Assembly (NCBI GenBank): GCA_017562135.1
Contig: QEYB01000180.1
Span: forward strand, 558,001 to 622,000
DNA from: Dipylidium caninum
Taxonomy: Eukaryota; Platyhelminthes; Cestoda; Cyclophyllidea; Dipylidiidae
Direction: 5' to 3'
Length of the DNA stretch: 64,000 bases
Each line of letters starts with the position of its first letter. Within the stretch, counting starts at the first letter, position 1. The notes beneath the pieces were generated by a model. That model saw only the letters and a program-made list of their open reading frames with translations, searched no databases and had not been told where the DNA came from. This document shows positions 24,801 to 37,600 of this stretch, piece by piece. The translations under genes and the position numbers were made by a program.

Positions 24801-27800
24801 CGTCGAGAGAGCGCGCGACTCGGCAGAGGCAATCCTGCGTCCACGACCGCCGAGGGCTCGCGTGGCAGAAGCGCACGACAGGAAGTAAAGTTGTGCAACA
24901 TTGCAACGCACGCATTCTGACTCCCAGTCCCGAGCGTCCGCAGCAGCGGCCGCCCCACACCTCAAAGGAGCAAATGGCGAGGCAGCTCCGGGACATGGCG
25001 CCTTCACACGGCTCCGTGGCCGATGACCTCCTCGTGCAAACATCTTCTCCAAAATCCTCCCTTTGTCGCGCTTCATTTTGCAATATTCCGGGCCTTTTAC
25101 GCCACGTCTGCGATGATGGCCTCCGTGGCATTTGGCGGGAAGTCCCTCGCAGATTGCCATGAGATTGTGCCGACGACACCGCTTCGTAACCGAGAGACTC
25201 CGAATTTCCCACAACCCGTCATCACCCAATTGAGGGAGCGAGCACTTGGAAAGGTCACCGATTCGGGTCCGGGCTCGTGTTTTCCTTTCGCAGGACAGGC
25301 GGGGATAGTATTTGCTCAAGTCGGGCCTTCTCTGAGCAAAAGTCCCCGTCCAAGAAAAGCCACCGCAATAAACTCACACGTGCCGCACGTCACGTCAACC
25401 GGTTCCGCTGTCCCGCGATCGGCGAACATCCACGCTGCACCGAAGAGACTGCGAAATCCTAGGTCAGATTAGTCCACTCTAGGGAAATGTGGGTTCTGGG
25501 GGTTGGCATGTGTAGAACACACTCGCGGAGTCTAATAACGGTACCAAACGGGGATATGGGAATTTCTAAGGTGTCCGCCCGATTCCCCACAGTTGGGTGA
25601 GGAGGTAGGGCAAAGGGCTCGCCTTTCCAACCATTCCGTGAGTGGGAATGTCTGCGTGTGCCACTGAAGGGCACCAATCGGCGAGCGGTCACCCACTTTG
25701 CCCCACCAAATCAGTCCGCCCCAAAGTTATTTAAGCGGCACCTCTGTCCAAACATACCCTGGCAAAACCGCTGTTCCATGCGTAATTTCGTGTTCTAAGT
25801 CAAGCGCGTAGTAGGAGTGAGAGCTACGTTCCAAGGCGGCGCATTTGCGTGTGTTGGGACGCAGATGGCAGGTCGACGAATGCGTCTGCACTCCCTCCCC
25901 GTTAATTCGTCGGATTCCTGCGGCAAGTAGCTAACTCGAGCAAAGGGTTTTCGTGGTTCTTGGAAACAACTGTTAAGCGCGCAAACGGTCGGACGAAGGG
26001 GATGCTGCTCTCTCGCACGAGCTTGTGGGGAGGAAACAGCTACGAACGGCTTACGCACTAAATTTCCGGGTAGTTTTTCAACACTCTCGCCCGAGACAGT
26101 GTAGGTGGAGAAAGTGGTGAACAGAGTGTTTGGCCAGAAGGCAAAGTGAGAAAAGAACGTGAGCAGGTGGGTTAACAGGAATGTCTCGCTACCCGAGATG
26201 AACATATCACGTGAAACAGAGGAGTTTTAACAGATTCAGCACAAAGTAGACTGCATCGGGCGCACAGAGCCAAGACATCGCACGTCTCACAAGACCGTCG
26301 GTATAATTTAATCAGGCTGGTTCAACCGGTGGGTCGACAGTGCTCACTCATTCTCTCCCAGCCGCATGCGCTCGCACTCTTAACCACGAGCCCAGAATGC
26401 CTCCGCCTCAGCATAAAGTACACACTGAATAAGTCAAATCCCAGTCGGCAATCGTGTAAGCAGAGTCATTCAGGCGGATTACACGCCGCCTTGCTCGAAG
26501 AGAACTAGCGTATTTTTCCACTGCTAGGCGCTCCAAAGCAGGATTTTCACACGGAGACACACGTAGTCACAAGACTAAGCCATATTCGGTGGGTGAGGGA
26601 CCTTGAGAACCGGTTTAGCCTTGGGTGCATTCGCTCATCTTGAAGTTCGCCTAGGGATTCCCATCAATCTTGAAGTGCCCTGAAGACGCACCACCAGTCA
26701 GACAATCGCCGACGGTTGCGCGCGTGACTTTGGGGTGTCACACTTTAACTCCGAAAGCGCCTCTTAAAGGGGCAAAAAACCAGTTACATGCCTTGCGTCG
26801 AGGCAACTCCGGAGCTTGGAACGTCGGTCCACTAGCGAGTGGAGCACGCGGTCCGGGGTTCCCGGTGGAGCGGGCCACGTCCCAACCCCGACCCGACGGG
26901 GGCGCGCGTGAGAGGACCGCCGCGCTGGAAGACCATCTTCTGGGCCAGCGGCACAAATGACGGGGGAATGAGGAGCAGGCAATGCCAGCGGGCACCCCGC
27001 GAGCTTCGGGTAAGCGACAGCCCCACTCCTTCCAGAGCGGATGCTCGGCCGGTGGGCAGAGGCCACTCCTCCTCGCGCAACGTGACAGAAAGGTTGTGTG
27101 AAAGACATCTTCGATCATTAAGTGGACCAACAAAATTTTTAAGCACAGGGCAACCGAATTGTCTTGGTTTCTCATACTACCTAAAGGTGGCAGTAATGCA
27201 TCCGGGCCACCTGAAAGTGGAAATGAATATGGGCTTCCGGCAGGTTTTCTTTCTTTCCCTTCTGCGGCGGAACGGCAAAGTCGTGCTTCCAGGTGGCGTG
27301 GAGAGCAGCTCCGTGATAAAATGGAGCGGGTTCCACTTCACTGTTTTGTGCTGCTCGTCCACTTTGGGCGAGTCAGCGCCCGGGACTTCTATTCAGCTCG
27401 AGACAGGCAGTAGCCCCTGACCCGCAAACGTTTGAGGGAGGTGAAGTTATCCCGCCGGATTCGGCCGTCACGGGTTGATCCACCTAGGGAGGGTATACGC
27501 TCAGCGATAGCTTAGTAGATCAAGGTAAATGAGGGAGAAGAAACCTTTAGGTAATAACAATCAGCGTGGATGCTGCATCGCTACTGCGACTCCTTTGACG
27601 TCAGCGCCATGCTATGAGTTCCAGTGGCACTCGAGTGAACGCACAAGGGTGTCAATCGTGGGAATTCACACTAGGAATGCGCACCAACTTGATGACACCA
27701 AATCACGAGGAATTCCAACACAAGGTTGTCACAGGGCTCCCCGCAATAACGGTGAATAGAGGGGTTCCTAAAAACCTTCAGTTACCCAAGACCCGCTTCA

Positions 27801-28202
27801 CGTACACTCAGTGGTCATCCCATCGCCAAAGACCAACATGGAGATTCTCGCCTCTGCTGCACTGCCAGGGACGCATGTGTGTGGAGCTGACTGCCAGCTC
27901 ATATTTGGAGGTGGCATAAACAGACGTGGCCGGACGATTTCGCTCGTTTTTGTGCAGTATGGAGAAGCCAAGTGGATGAGTTCTCGAAACGGGTCAGCGT
28001 CAGTGGGGCGGTTTTTAGTCGTTTCCCCTTACGTTCATATCCGCGAAATTTGTGGAAGAGGGAAAATGGCATGAACACAACTCCACGAGGTGCGGAAGGA
28101 TACCTGGAAGGTCTCATAAGAACAGGTAGAGCGGAGACGACGAAAACAGACAAGGGTACAATGCCTACAATCTTAGCCGCCTATTAAATGCAGGGCATGG
28201 AA

Positions 28203-28214
28203 GGGGGGGGGGGG
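28203..28214. repeat. Poly-G run
   Basis: Twelve consecutive G residues in intergenic sequence. The exact length is unlikely to be reliable in long-read data. Confidence 0.8.
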
Positions 28215-31200
28215 AATTGCTCGCGCGGATACCTTCCCCGGAGGCTGGAGGTGATGTCTCTAACCGCGGCGGCAAGTAGGTGGGTAGTGCGAGCGGGTTG
28301 AGCCCAGGGAGAGACCCGAGCCAGGGACCCCCGGCGCAAGGTCCTCCACAACATCGAGGTCCGCTTCGCCTCGTAGGAGGCCTTATGACGTCAGGGGGCT
28401 CAAGTGGAAGCTGGGAGGCGTTTCAGGGCGTTATGCGGGATGCCGACTCAACTACTATAACGTCATCAAAATCACCGTCTACGCACACAAGTTCTAGAAC
28501 ACTTTCCCCGAAGGGGAGAACAACGCGGGTAGCGCGAACGAACACACGCCTCCTCTCGGACCAGTAAGCGAAACAGCGCGACAGGCCATGACATGAACAG
28601 CATGGGCGGCGAGCCCCATGGTCGAGGCACTTGCCAACTGCGACACGAACACCGGTGGACGAGGGGCACGAGGCGCCCAACCTGCCTGCGCAACTTCCCT
28701 TCTGCGGTGATATTTGCGGAGGGACCGCATGCAGCGCCGCGACGTCAGAACTCGCCCCCTACCACCTTCAGGTGCCGAGAGAAAGGCCGCACTTGAACCC
28801 AGCCCGCGGCAGACTTGAAAGTCCACCGCTACCAACGCGCGTGTGGGAACTTGGCTGTGTAGCATTAGCGTTAACATTATTCTCTTGTGAATATGCCAAC
28901 TTCAACATGCGCAATTTGATTAAACAGTGTTCTGAGGGTAAAAGTAAGGGTGGGGTCAATTAAATGGATGTTATCAAATTAAGGGGTGTCAACAGGAGCA
29001 TGCTGTTGTTTGTCTTCCAGAAGCGGAAATCGCTTCGCACTCGCTGCTCGCGCCGGTCAGGTCAACGCCAACGGACCTCCTGATGAACCGAGCGCAACCG
29101 AGACATTTCGGCGTTGTCCCGTGTATTACCACCGCGCCAAGCTGGAGCGCGCACCGCGAAGTGCCTTTGGTTTACCGGGAGAACACCTCCCGAGGGGCTG
29201 AGGGAGAGCGCCTGACCCACACCCCCGCCTCAAACACTGTGGGCGCATCTACGCCTGCGTCCAAGGCGGCTGGCGAAGGCCGGCCGGGGTGTCTACCCCC
29301 ATGGCCGCTGAAGTTATTTATGCGTAGAATTACCTTTCACCGCGGAAGAGCGCCTGCTCCATGCAACATATTTTAGTATGCATCAGCATGTTAATTGGAT
29401 AAAGCGCCGTTAGTTTCTCACTAAGCTTGAATCGAAGAGGCGGATTAACAATGTAAAAGTTAATCAATCTTGGTAGTGGTATCAGTTCTCGGTTCCTCCG
29501 GTGGAACCTCACGCCATCCTTCACTCGTCTTAGCCTATCTTGTGCATCTCACTACATCGGGTGGTGGATTTTAACTCCTAAAAGAAAGGCGGAACGGAGA
29601 GCGGTGAATGGGCCAGGGTGGCTGAGACAGGGCAGCGAGGCTGACGCGGAGATTCCATGAGAGGACACGAGTAATTAACTCAAGTCCCAAAATAGAAAAA
29701 GTAAAACGAGATGCAGGCGATGTTACATGAATGTAAGGGTGAAACGCGTCTTGCTAGCAGCATTTCTCCAAAAAGCGCTCCTTTGGTGCGAGATAGCCAC
29801 AAGAAAAAGAGAGCGAACCTAGTATAGAGATAAGGCAGGAAAGCATCGCCGCTCCGAAGGCTTCGAGGATGAGTTATACAAACGGGAATCGACTTGATGC
29901 GACTACTTAGGGAGAGAAAAGTGGGCGTTGCTTATTTGCAGAGCCACTGTCAATTGACATGGAGCATCGTGGATCAATGAATCGCATCCATTTACTGCGA
30001 ATCCTTCCCGAGCAAATGCACAAAGAGGGCTTAAATCGTCGATGTAGACGCAAAGCTGTATTGGAGGCTTCTGTCGTTCCACATTCATCGAAGAAAATTA
30101 GGTTTGGTAAATTAACAAAGGTGCTACTGGTTAGCAGAACGAGGTGAAATGATATCCGTCGCCTTTGTGCGCATTACGGGTGAATAGCTCCAGTGAAACG
30201 ATGACCGCATGACCTCAACAATGCTCGCATTTTATTTCCATGGGAGGTCTAAAGAAGCGGAAAACGCTTCTGGTCGCCATTGCGAACAAGACGACAGCAG
30301 CGACAAGGCCACAGTCCTCTTTGTTCACTGGCTGACGCGTACCCGGAGTGGTGAGGAGGTAATCCACCTTTTGGAAAAAGTACCAGTGGGGAAAAGTAGA
30401 GTCACTCGACGTCGTCAGCCAATTGGACGCCTGCTAGCAGACGGGGCGTGCGGTGACGCCGCCACAGGTCGAATGGGCCTACGGCGCGGGCTGACAAATC
30501 ATTCAATCGACCAGGCGAAAAGTGGGTCCGCGTGTCTTTTGGCCAGAGTCAGAAAGGCCGGGCACTGACAGACAGTCTTGAGAGGGCTATGTCTCCTCCA
30601 GACATATTGTATATCGAGGGAAAGTCTGAGACAAAATTGGACAGGTGGCCCACCAGACGTCGCATGCACCCTTCACCGCTTCGTCTACATTAACACCTTG
30701 GCCAGACCGAAAAACCTCTTCCTACCAACCCGAAGCGTGAAAAACCGGTCAGCAACCAAGTACCCCATGAAGACGATGAAGAATAGGATTATCGAAGGGC
30801 GACTGATAGAGGTTCAAAATTACCTAATGCAAGTCCTCCTTCGGTTAACTTCAACCATAACATCATGAGGGCATCGTATCAAGTCTAGACAAACGTTTGT
30901 ACTGAAAGATAATGAGTCTGCCCAATTGAGTCGTTTGTAAGAGCTGTAAGAAAAAACTGTCATCAGTTCACTGACTTAATAGAGAAAGCTTTCTAGTATG
31001 TAGAGAACATAGACCACATTACTCCGTTCCGTAGATTAGGCGAAATGACGATTAAAATCAACCGATGAAGAGTGAAGCACACTATATCTCAAAATTTTGG
31101 GTATTCTAATGAATTTTTAGAAGTTGGAAGAAAAGATTAAGCTTACCACGTCCACCAGTACCTTAGGTGGCATCAATGACTTAAAAAGGACAGAACTGGT

Positions 31201-31611
31201 AGAATGGTACATAAGTGGTACTGGAGTTTGGCGATGTAATAATTTCAGATAAAATAGTGCATTATACGCGTCAACATATAGACAATTGAGAATGCAAAAA
31301 CCCACTTGAACACCACCAAAACCACGCCTAAACGAATAAACATATATATATGACATGTTTCATTCATGAAAAGCAAAAGTGGGCAACAAAACGTTGGCAA
31401 TGGAAAAATTATACACGTAGAATAGTAAATTTACACTCGCCCTGATAGTCTTGCACCCATCTTTTCTAACTCGACCTTGGTTGGATACAAAAACATGCAG
31501 TGTGATGTAGTGTGGTGTTTAATAAAAGGAATAAGGGACTAGATAAGTCGAAGACACTATGTACAAAAATAGCGGGGTTATTTGTACACCAATTCATTCT
31601 ACCCTCGAGCC

Positions 31612-34600
31612 TCAATCTTCACCATCACTTCCGATAAAAAACTCAACACGTTGACGGTTAGAGGGGTTGTCGGGAGTGTCTGCATCGCTCTCCTCATCGA
31701 CCTCCGCGACAGGCGTGTCCTCGGATCGCGAGTCAAAGCAGTCGTTCGTGTGCCCAGAAGCCGAATCGGACTGTGACAAAAGGTTGCTACTTAGATCAGT
31801 TAAGTAGGAAGGCATAGCATCGAGAGAAAACCACAGCAGACGTACCGAGTAGCGCGAAAGCGGTCTTGACACATCTGCGGCAGCAGCATCGATCGTGGAA
31901 TCATCCATCAATTCTCCACCCCCCCGTTCTGAGAAGTCTCCACTAGACTCAGAACTTGTCAATTGCAGATCTTTGGCCACCAGTGTGTCGTGCGTAGGGA
32001 CGGTCGCATCCCGTTCACCTCGCGAGAACTACAATAAAGGGGGATAAAATGACAGAGGAAAGGAACAAATTCAACTGCAGAAGAACACACGACTTCCTAA
32101 GCATAAATATACATCTCAGAACTTAATGCAGTCTGGCAAAAAACAGGGACGGATACTAATATAAGCATCAAGCTGTAAGAACTCAGTGAAAGTGTCATCC
32201 CTGAAATAGTTAGCGCCCGCAAACTATTTCCACACCGCTAAAGCGCTCAAGGTGATGTGAAGGACACCTGAACACTTGCCTTGCAACTTTCATCTGCATA
32301 GGCATCGGGCGCTGATGGAGGCGAAGGTCGCTCCGAGAGGTCGTGCTTGCGGGAGTCTGCGCTTCTGAAGCCAATAGAGAAACGACTTTCTGTCTCAGTT
32401 TCATAATTAAATTCACCTTCCTCCTCGTCCTCGTGACCCGAATATGAACGGAGACTTGCCCCGGAAGACTTTTCTAAAGAAAGAAGGATTAGATAAGTTG
32501 ATTCCTAAAAGGTTTTGTCTTAAATATCACAGTAATGTAATCTTACCGTCATCAAATGCCACTTTTTGTCTCTTAATTCCATTAGACGATTCTCCATCAT
32601 CTTCAGGAACCGGATTAACTGGGTTTTTGGAGGGAGTCTCGTAGTCGCTAATCTGTTTGATGGATCTCTTGGTCGGTTTTGAGGTTGAGGGGCCAGTCAA
32701 ATCAACAGAGGCTGCTCCACCATGTTGGGATTGGGAATCGGCGGTTGAGATGTCGTCCAACCTTCTTTTTCAAGAAAAAAGTACAATCTCAGTTGCCTCT
32801 TTTCATTTGCTAATGAATTTAGACGCATACAGGCGCATGCTTCCACGTTAACAACAACAGCAACAGCTGAACCGCCCTTAATCACCCTAATTATTGCCAA
32901 TAAAAAGCGTTGTGTGAACTCACTGGCGGATATTCTCCTCGATCGTCTCTATGGTGTGTGACATTTCATCGAGGGTGGAGTGGGCAATGTCGAGCATCTT
33001 CCGAGCAACTTTCGTAAGAACACTCTCGTCACCGTTGTAAAGACGACAATTCGAGAGGATGAGGGTTGCATCAGCAAAGAACTCTTCACGGCTATGATAA
33101 CGATTCTCCTTCAGCAGCTTCTCCAGCGTCGACAAGTCCATTGGATGTGCAATGGCCTTGTAATAGTCCTTTAGAAGAAGTCCCAAAGAGAGTTAGGAAA
33201 TGAAAACAGGTACTCCGTTCAAATTTTAAAAAAAGATATAGTGTAAATCACAATTAAAAAAAGACTGTTTTATGTAATGGAATCCCACGAACATTAATGA
33301 TGAGAACCCAAACTCACAGGATAGCGACGTTTTTCAACGGGAAAGTGAAAGGCACGACTGTTTTCAACACCACGCATGGCATCCACCGCTTTTTGCAGTA
33401 GAAATCCTAGCCGAACAAGGTCATTCTCATCCAGCAGCGGGTTCACCAGCGGCTCCAAACGCATCAACTTCATTTCCTTCTGGCAGAATTCTTCTGCTAC
33501 GTAAGAGCACATCTTCATCGCCGTCTCCGTATATGAAGAAAAACGTCCTGTAGAAGTAAAAGCATACAGCTCTATGTGAATCAACACCACTCATCAAATA
33601 ATGAAGCAAATCAACAGCACACGACGAGAAGCATCTCAGACGCGCCTTCTATGGTCAAGGCAACTGAGACATCGTAAATCATACTAAATCAACGAAAAAT
33701 GAAAAAAAAAATGAAATACGATAATGGGTGAACCACTAAAGAGAGAGTGCAATCGTGAATGAGGGGCAAAAAGTAAGCAGCATACCGTTAAACTTCTCCG
33801 AATTGTCGTGGATCAATCGAATGTCTGAGAGAAACTCTTCTCGAGTGGAATAAGCGTTCTGGTTTATTTTCATACGAATTTGGGAAAGGTCCATGGGGTG
33901 TTGAATTTGTTTGTAGTAGTTGGGGAAGTCCTTCTCCTTCACCGGATGCATGAAAATCTTGTAGCCAGGGATTTGTGAGAGACCCTTAATAGAAGAGACG
34001 CGTCAATATCGCATCCTGGTGCGCATAAAGGATGTCTAGTTGTGATAGGCTGTTGTGCAGATCAATGAGGCCCGGAGTTCGAAAAGTTAATTAAAACAGC
34101 ATGGTTGAACGAAAAAATTACTTTGTAGATCCCCTCAAATATGTGGTTGATGGCAACTCGGGGATCAATACGGCGCCGATTGCCTCGATGTTTGATGGTA
34201 GAGGTGGGATAGTCATCATCGGCGGCGCTGGCGAGATTGCTGCGCCTACGACCGCCGGCGCCAGCGCCACCACCACCTCCGGTGCTTCCCCTTCCGCCAC
34301 CCACTGAAGCGGAGGTGCGGCCGCGCAGGTTGGCCGCCTCCACGTAGCGCACAACTTCGGTGGCCGCATCCAGTCGGTCTAATAGCTGCTTACTTATCGT
34401 CATCTTCAAGTCGTGACGCCTCGGTTGTTGGTGGGAGTCTGCGCACCGCCCGACCTCGCCACATGCCCTCCCACGAACGCCGTCAAACTGAAAACACAGA
34501 ATGAAAAGTAGGAGACTTATAAGACACCAGCGGCGATATTTAGTGAGATGCAAAGACCCATCAAATCAAAACGGTAACCTTGAGTTAAAATGTCAAGTTA

Positions 34601-37600
34601 TAAAACCAAGAAATTCGACTAAAATAGAGAAGAATAAAACGATCAAACCGAATGTCTCAGAGATTGTGGGATAGCCAATAAACTTCATATCAAAATATGG
34701 AAAAGCAAAAACAAATTAGATCACATGGGAATATGGTTAAAGAGGACTCAATTCTAGTATTTTTGGGAAAAACAAAGATGTATATCCTAAGCATTAATAT
34801 AGGCCTAGAATGGGGAGAGAAAGCATAGTAGGTGAACAAACTGTGCGAGAATCTTCCTCCTGAGCATCGTAGTAGTCGCGGCCACCGCGGTGGCGGTCGA
34901 AGGGGTCATCCGAATCATCTGAAAGACGAGAAGCCCCAATGCTGCGTGGACCATCAACAAATGCGACAGACTCATTTTCTCCCGCATCGCAACTTGCTCC
35001 TCCGCAGTCCTGGGTTCCAATTGTGACGCCGCCACCCGTAGCAGCAAGAAGCTCGGCGACGGGTTTCGATGTGAGTTCTTGCGCGGCGGCAACTGTCTCT
35101 GGCTCGACACCCGGCGGGAGCACACGCCTCGAACTAGCACGACTTCCACCCTGTAGTGAGGGTGCTGTCGCATCACTTCTTCCATACATCGGGCATTCTT
35201 TGTTCGTCCGCATGTGGCCTACACAAACAACCCCGATGTCGACAAAATAATAATGAAGTAGAAACTCAGACCATATGGCGGCAAAATCCAGATAAATATA
35301 TAAAAATGGCAAGTGAGCAGAGGGGGAGGGGAGAGGATGAACTACGGGTAGCAGTTGAAACATTTCTACTGTTGGGTCGATTTTACAAAATATACCCTCG
35401 CTTAGAAAATAAGAGAGTAACCATAAAGATATGGAAGAGATGAAAAGCGATGAAACAGGTTGTGAAGAGCACAATAACGGGTTTTATGAAGAAAAATTAC
35501 CCGTTTGGCCACAGGCACCACAGCGCATTTTGAGAATATTACTGGAGGGCTTATGACGACGGCGAGAAGAGGGGACAGGGCCAGAACCAGGTAGACGATT
35601 AATAGGCAGAAGGCGACCACTAGCGTCCCTCAAAGGCGCGCCTCCGTCCGCCATTCCCCGGGCACGTAGCAACTCTTGCTGTTTACGCACTCTTCGTAAC
35701 TGATCCTACATAGAAGTCGTGAGAATAAAATACGCAGTTGTTAGCGCAAGTGATACAGCCTAAAGAATTAAAAGTTTTTGTTTCAAAAAGTTCCACATCA
35801 TCGAAGTGTTTCAATTGCGAAAGCACGTCGTTCAGGAAGCAAAAAACGCGTACTTGAAGGAAGTACGGTGCCATAATGAGCATCGAGAGATTGGCCCTTG
35901 CCTTTCTACTGACTAAGGTAGTCACATGAAACTCTTTGGCTAACTAGCATATAGTGAAATGTGGAAAACTGAATAGTCATCATACTTGAATTCGTCGTTT
36001 TTCTTTTCGCCTTTGTTCCTTAAACTGTTCATCGGAACCGACGAAAGTGTGAATCTGTTCAAGGTCGCGTGTCTGTTTAATTTTGAGGTATATCTCAACC
36101 ACGGGCGACCAGGGTACTAGCTCGGTACGAGAATACTCGCGGTCAGTTCCTTTGCAGTACGTACGAGTAATGCGAATCATCTTTTTCTGGGCGTTGAAGA
36201 AAGGCGCGGGCAAATCGAGAATAGTGCCAGCCGACGCATCGCTGGCTTCATAAACGGCCGATGTTGTCTCAGCTGACGTTGCTTCCATTATCGTTGTTGT
36301 CGTTCCCAGCTGTTGCTGTTGCGTACTTGCAGGATCATCAATGCTAACCATCGGTCCTTGTGGGTTCTGCTTACGCTTACTCTTACCCAAACTCAAGGAT
36401 TTCTGAAAGAGAGTTTACACAAACTAAAACGATAGACGAAAACAAATCCTTCAGACTAATGGTCGTAGCAGCAGATTGCCGATTTAACATAGGCTTAGTA
36501 AGCCATATTGAACATTTAAGGGAATCGAAAGAGAGCGTCATTAATTGTCTTTATCCCCTTAAGGCCAACAAGGCAGAGTTTGTAAAGAGACCTACGCCAA
36601 GTTCGACGCTCCGCTTAAGGTCTTCCCGTTCAGCCTCCTCCTGACGTTCTCGAAGCTCTTCTGAGGTGATGCGATTGGTGAGGAGGGAGTGAACGTTGCG
36701 GACAGACTGTTGGTTGGAAGGGAGACTAGAGAGTCGAACTCCACCGATGGCGTTAGAGGAGCTGCCGCCGCCACCACCAACCCCAGAAGAGCCCACTTTG
36801 GCATCATCTTCGTCTTCATCTGAGCTGGGTTCCTCTTCCTCCTCGTCCGAAGAGAGGAGTTCAGGATTAGATAAGACGCGGTTTTGGAGATCAAAAATGC
36901 GTTGGCACTCCTCTCGATAGCATCGTATCTGCTCCGCCATTGAAAGACGGTTGCCACGAGCAAACTTGGCTGTACTCTCTTCTTCTCCCTGCTTAGCGCG
37001 TTCTGTTGATGTAAATCTTACCATGTCAATTATTTCCCATCTGAAAGGTAGGCCGACTAAACATTTACCACTTGATTCCGTCCGAGGGCGTAACACAATC
37101 GATCATTTTTAACAAAAAAGATATTCTTTCGGTTCAATTAATTAATTAATTAATAGAGCAAAAACAGTACCCAACTCTTACCACTTTCCTTTGTAATAGA
37201 ATGTTTTTGGGTAAAAATTAGCCATTGTCTGCATGAATTGAATTAGACGAAGTCGCCGATGGAGAGTATGGTAAGAGAATATAAAAATGTGGCAGAGCAC
37301 GTAGGTGCGAAAATTGAAAAAAATTCTGAAAACCGGTTAGTATAATCTGCAATCGGCCAACATAAAAGGACGAAGTCAGAATTTGGTCACATGTTAACTC
37401 AAGATAATACCGAAATCATGTCTTCGGTGGGTGCACCTAACATTGGAACGTAAGTCCAAACATTTGGACGCTTGTTGAATACATGTCTAGGCATAGAGAA
37501 ATGGTGAAAAAGCAGACGGAACGCAATTTCGAATGTGAGCACGAAGCGCAAGAATCGAGTGACGACATAAGAGTTCTCGAAGTTTTCACTTAAAAAAAAT

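Larger units (their letters stand above)
14716..31611. other. Long gene-poor, GC-rich region
   Basis: Nearly 17 kb between the 5' end of NLK and the 3' end of TAF1 in which I recognise no gene, RNA or mobile element. The open frames are frequent because stop codons are rare in GC-rich sequence. They overlap in several frames and lack family motifs. Simple repeats occur near 14,943-15,004, 21,809-21,843 and 28,203-28,214, and a hairpin flanked by direct repeats at 20,797-20,879. Composition becomes visibly AT-rich from about 30.9 kb onward. Distal NLK regulatory sequence or undetected lineage-specific genes with small exons could be present. Confidence 0.5.

Noticed and set aside
24720..25319. 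199-codon minus-strand open frame
   Set aside because: Overlapped by antisense frames of similar length. Composition is Arg/Cys/Ala-rich, as expected from GC-rich non-coding DNA.
34101..35474. Plus-strand frames opposite TAF1 exons 17-18
   Set aside because: Antisense shadows of Gly/Ala- and Ser-rich coding sequence. The minus-strand frame carries the zinc knuckle and bromodomain start.
35683..35925. Minus-strand open frame between TAF1 exons 15 and 16
   Set aside because: Lies in an intron with clear splice signals on both sides, and its sequence has no TAF1 similarity.
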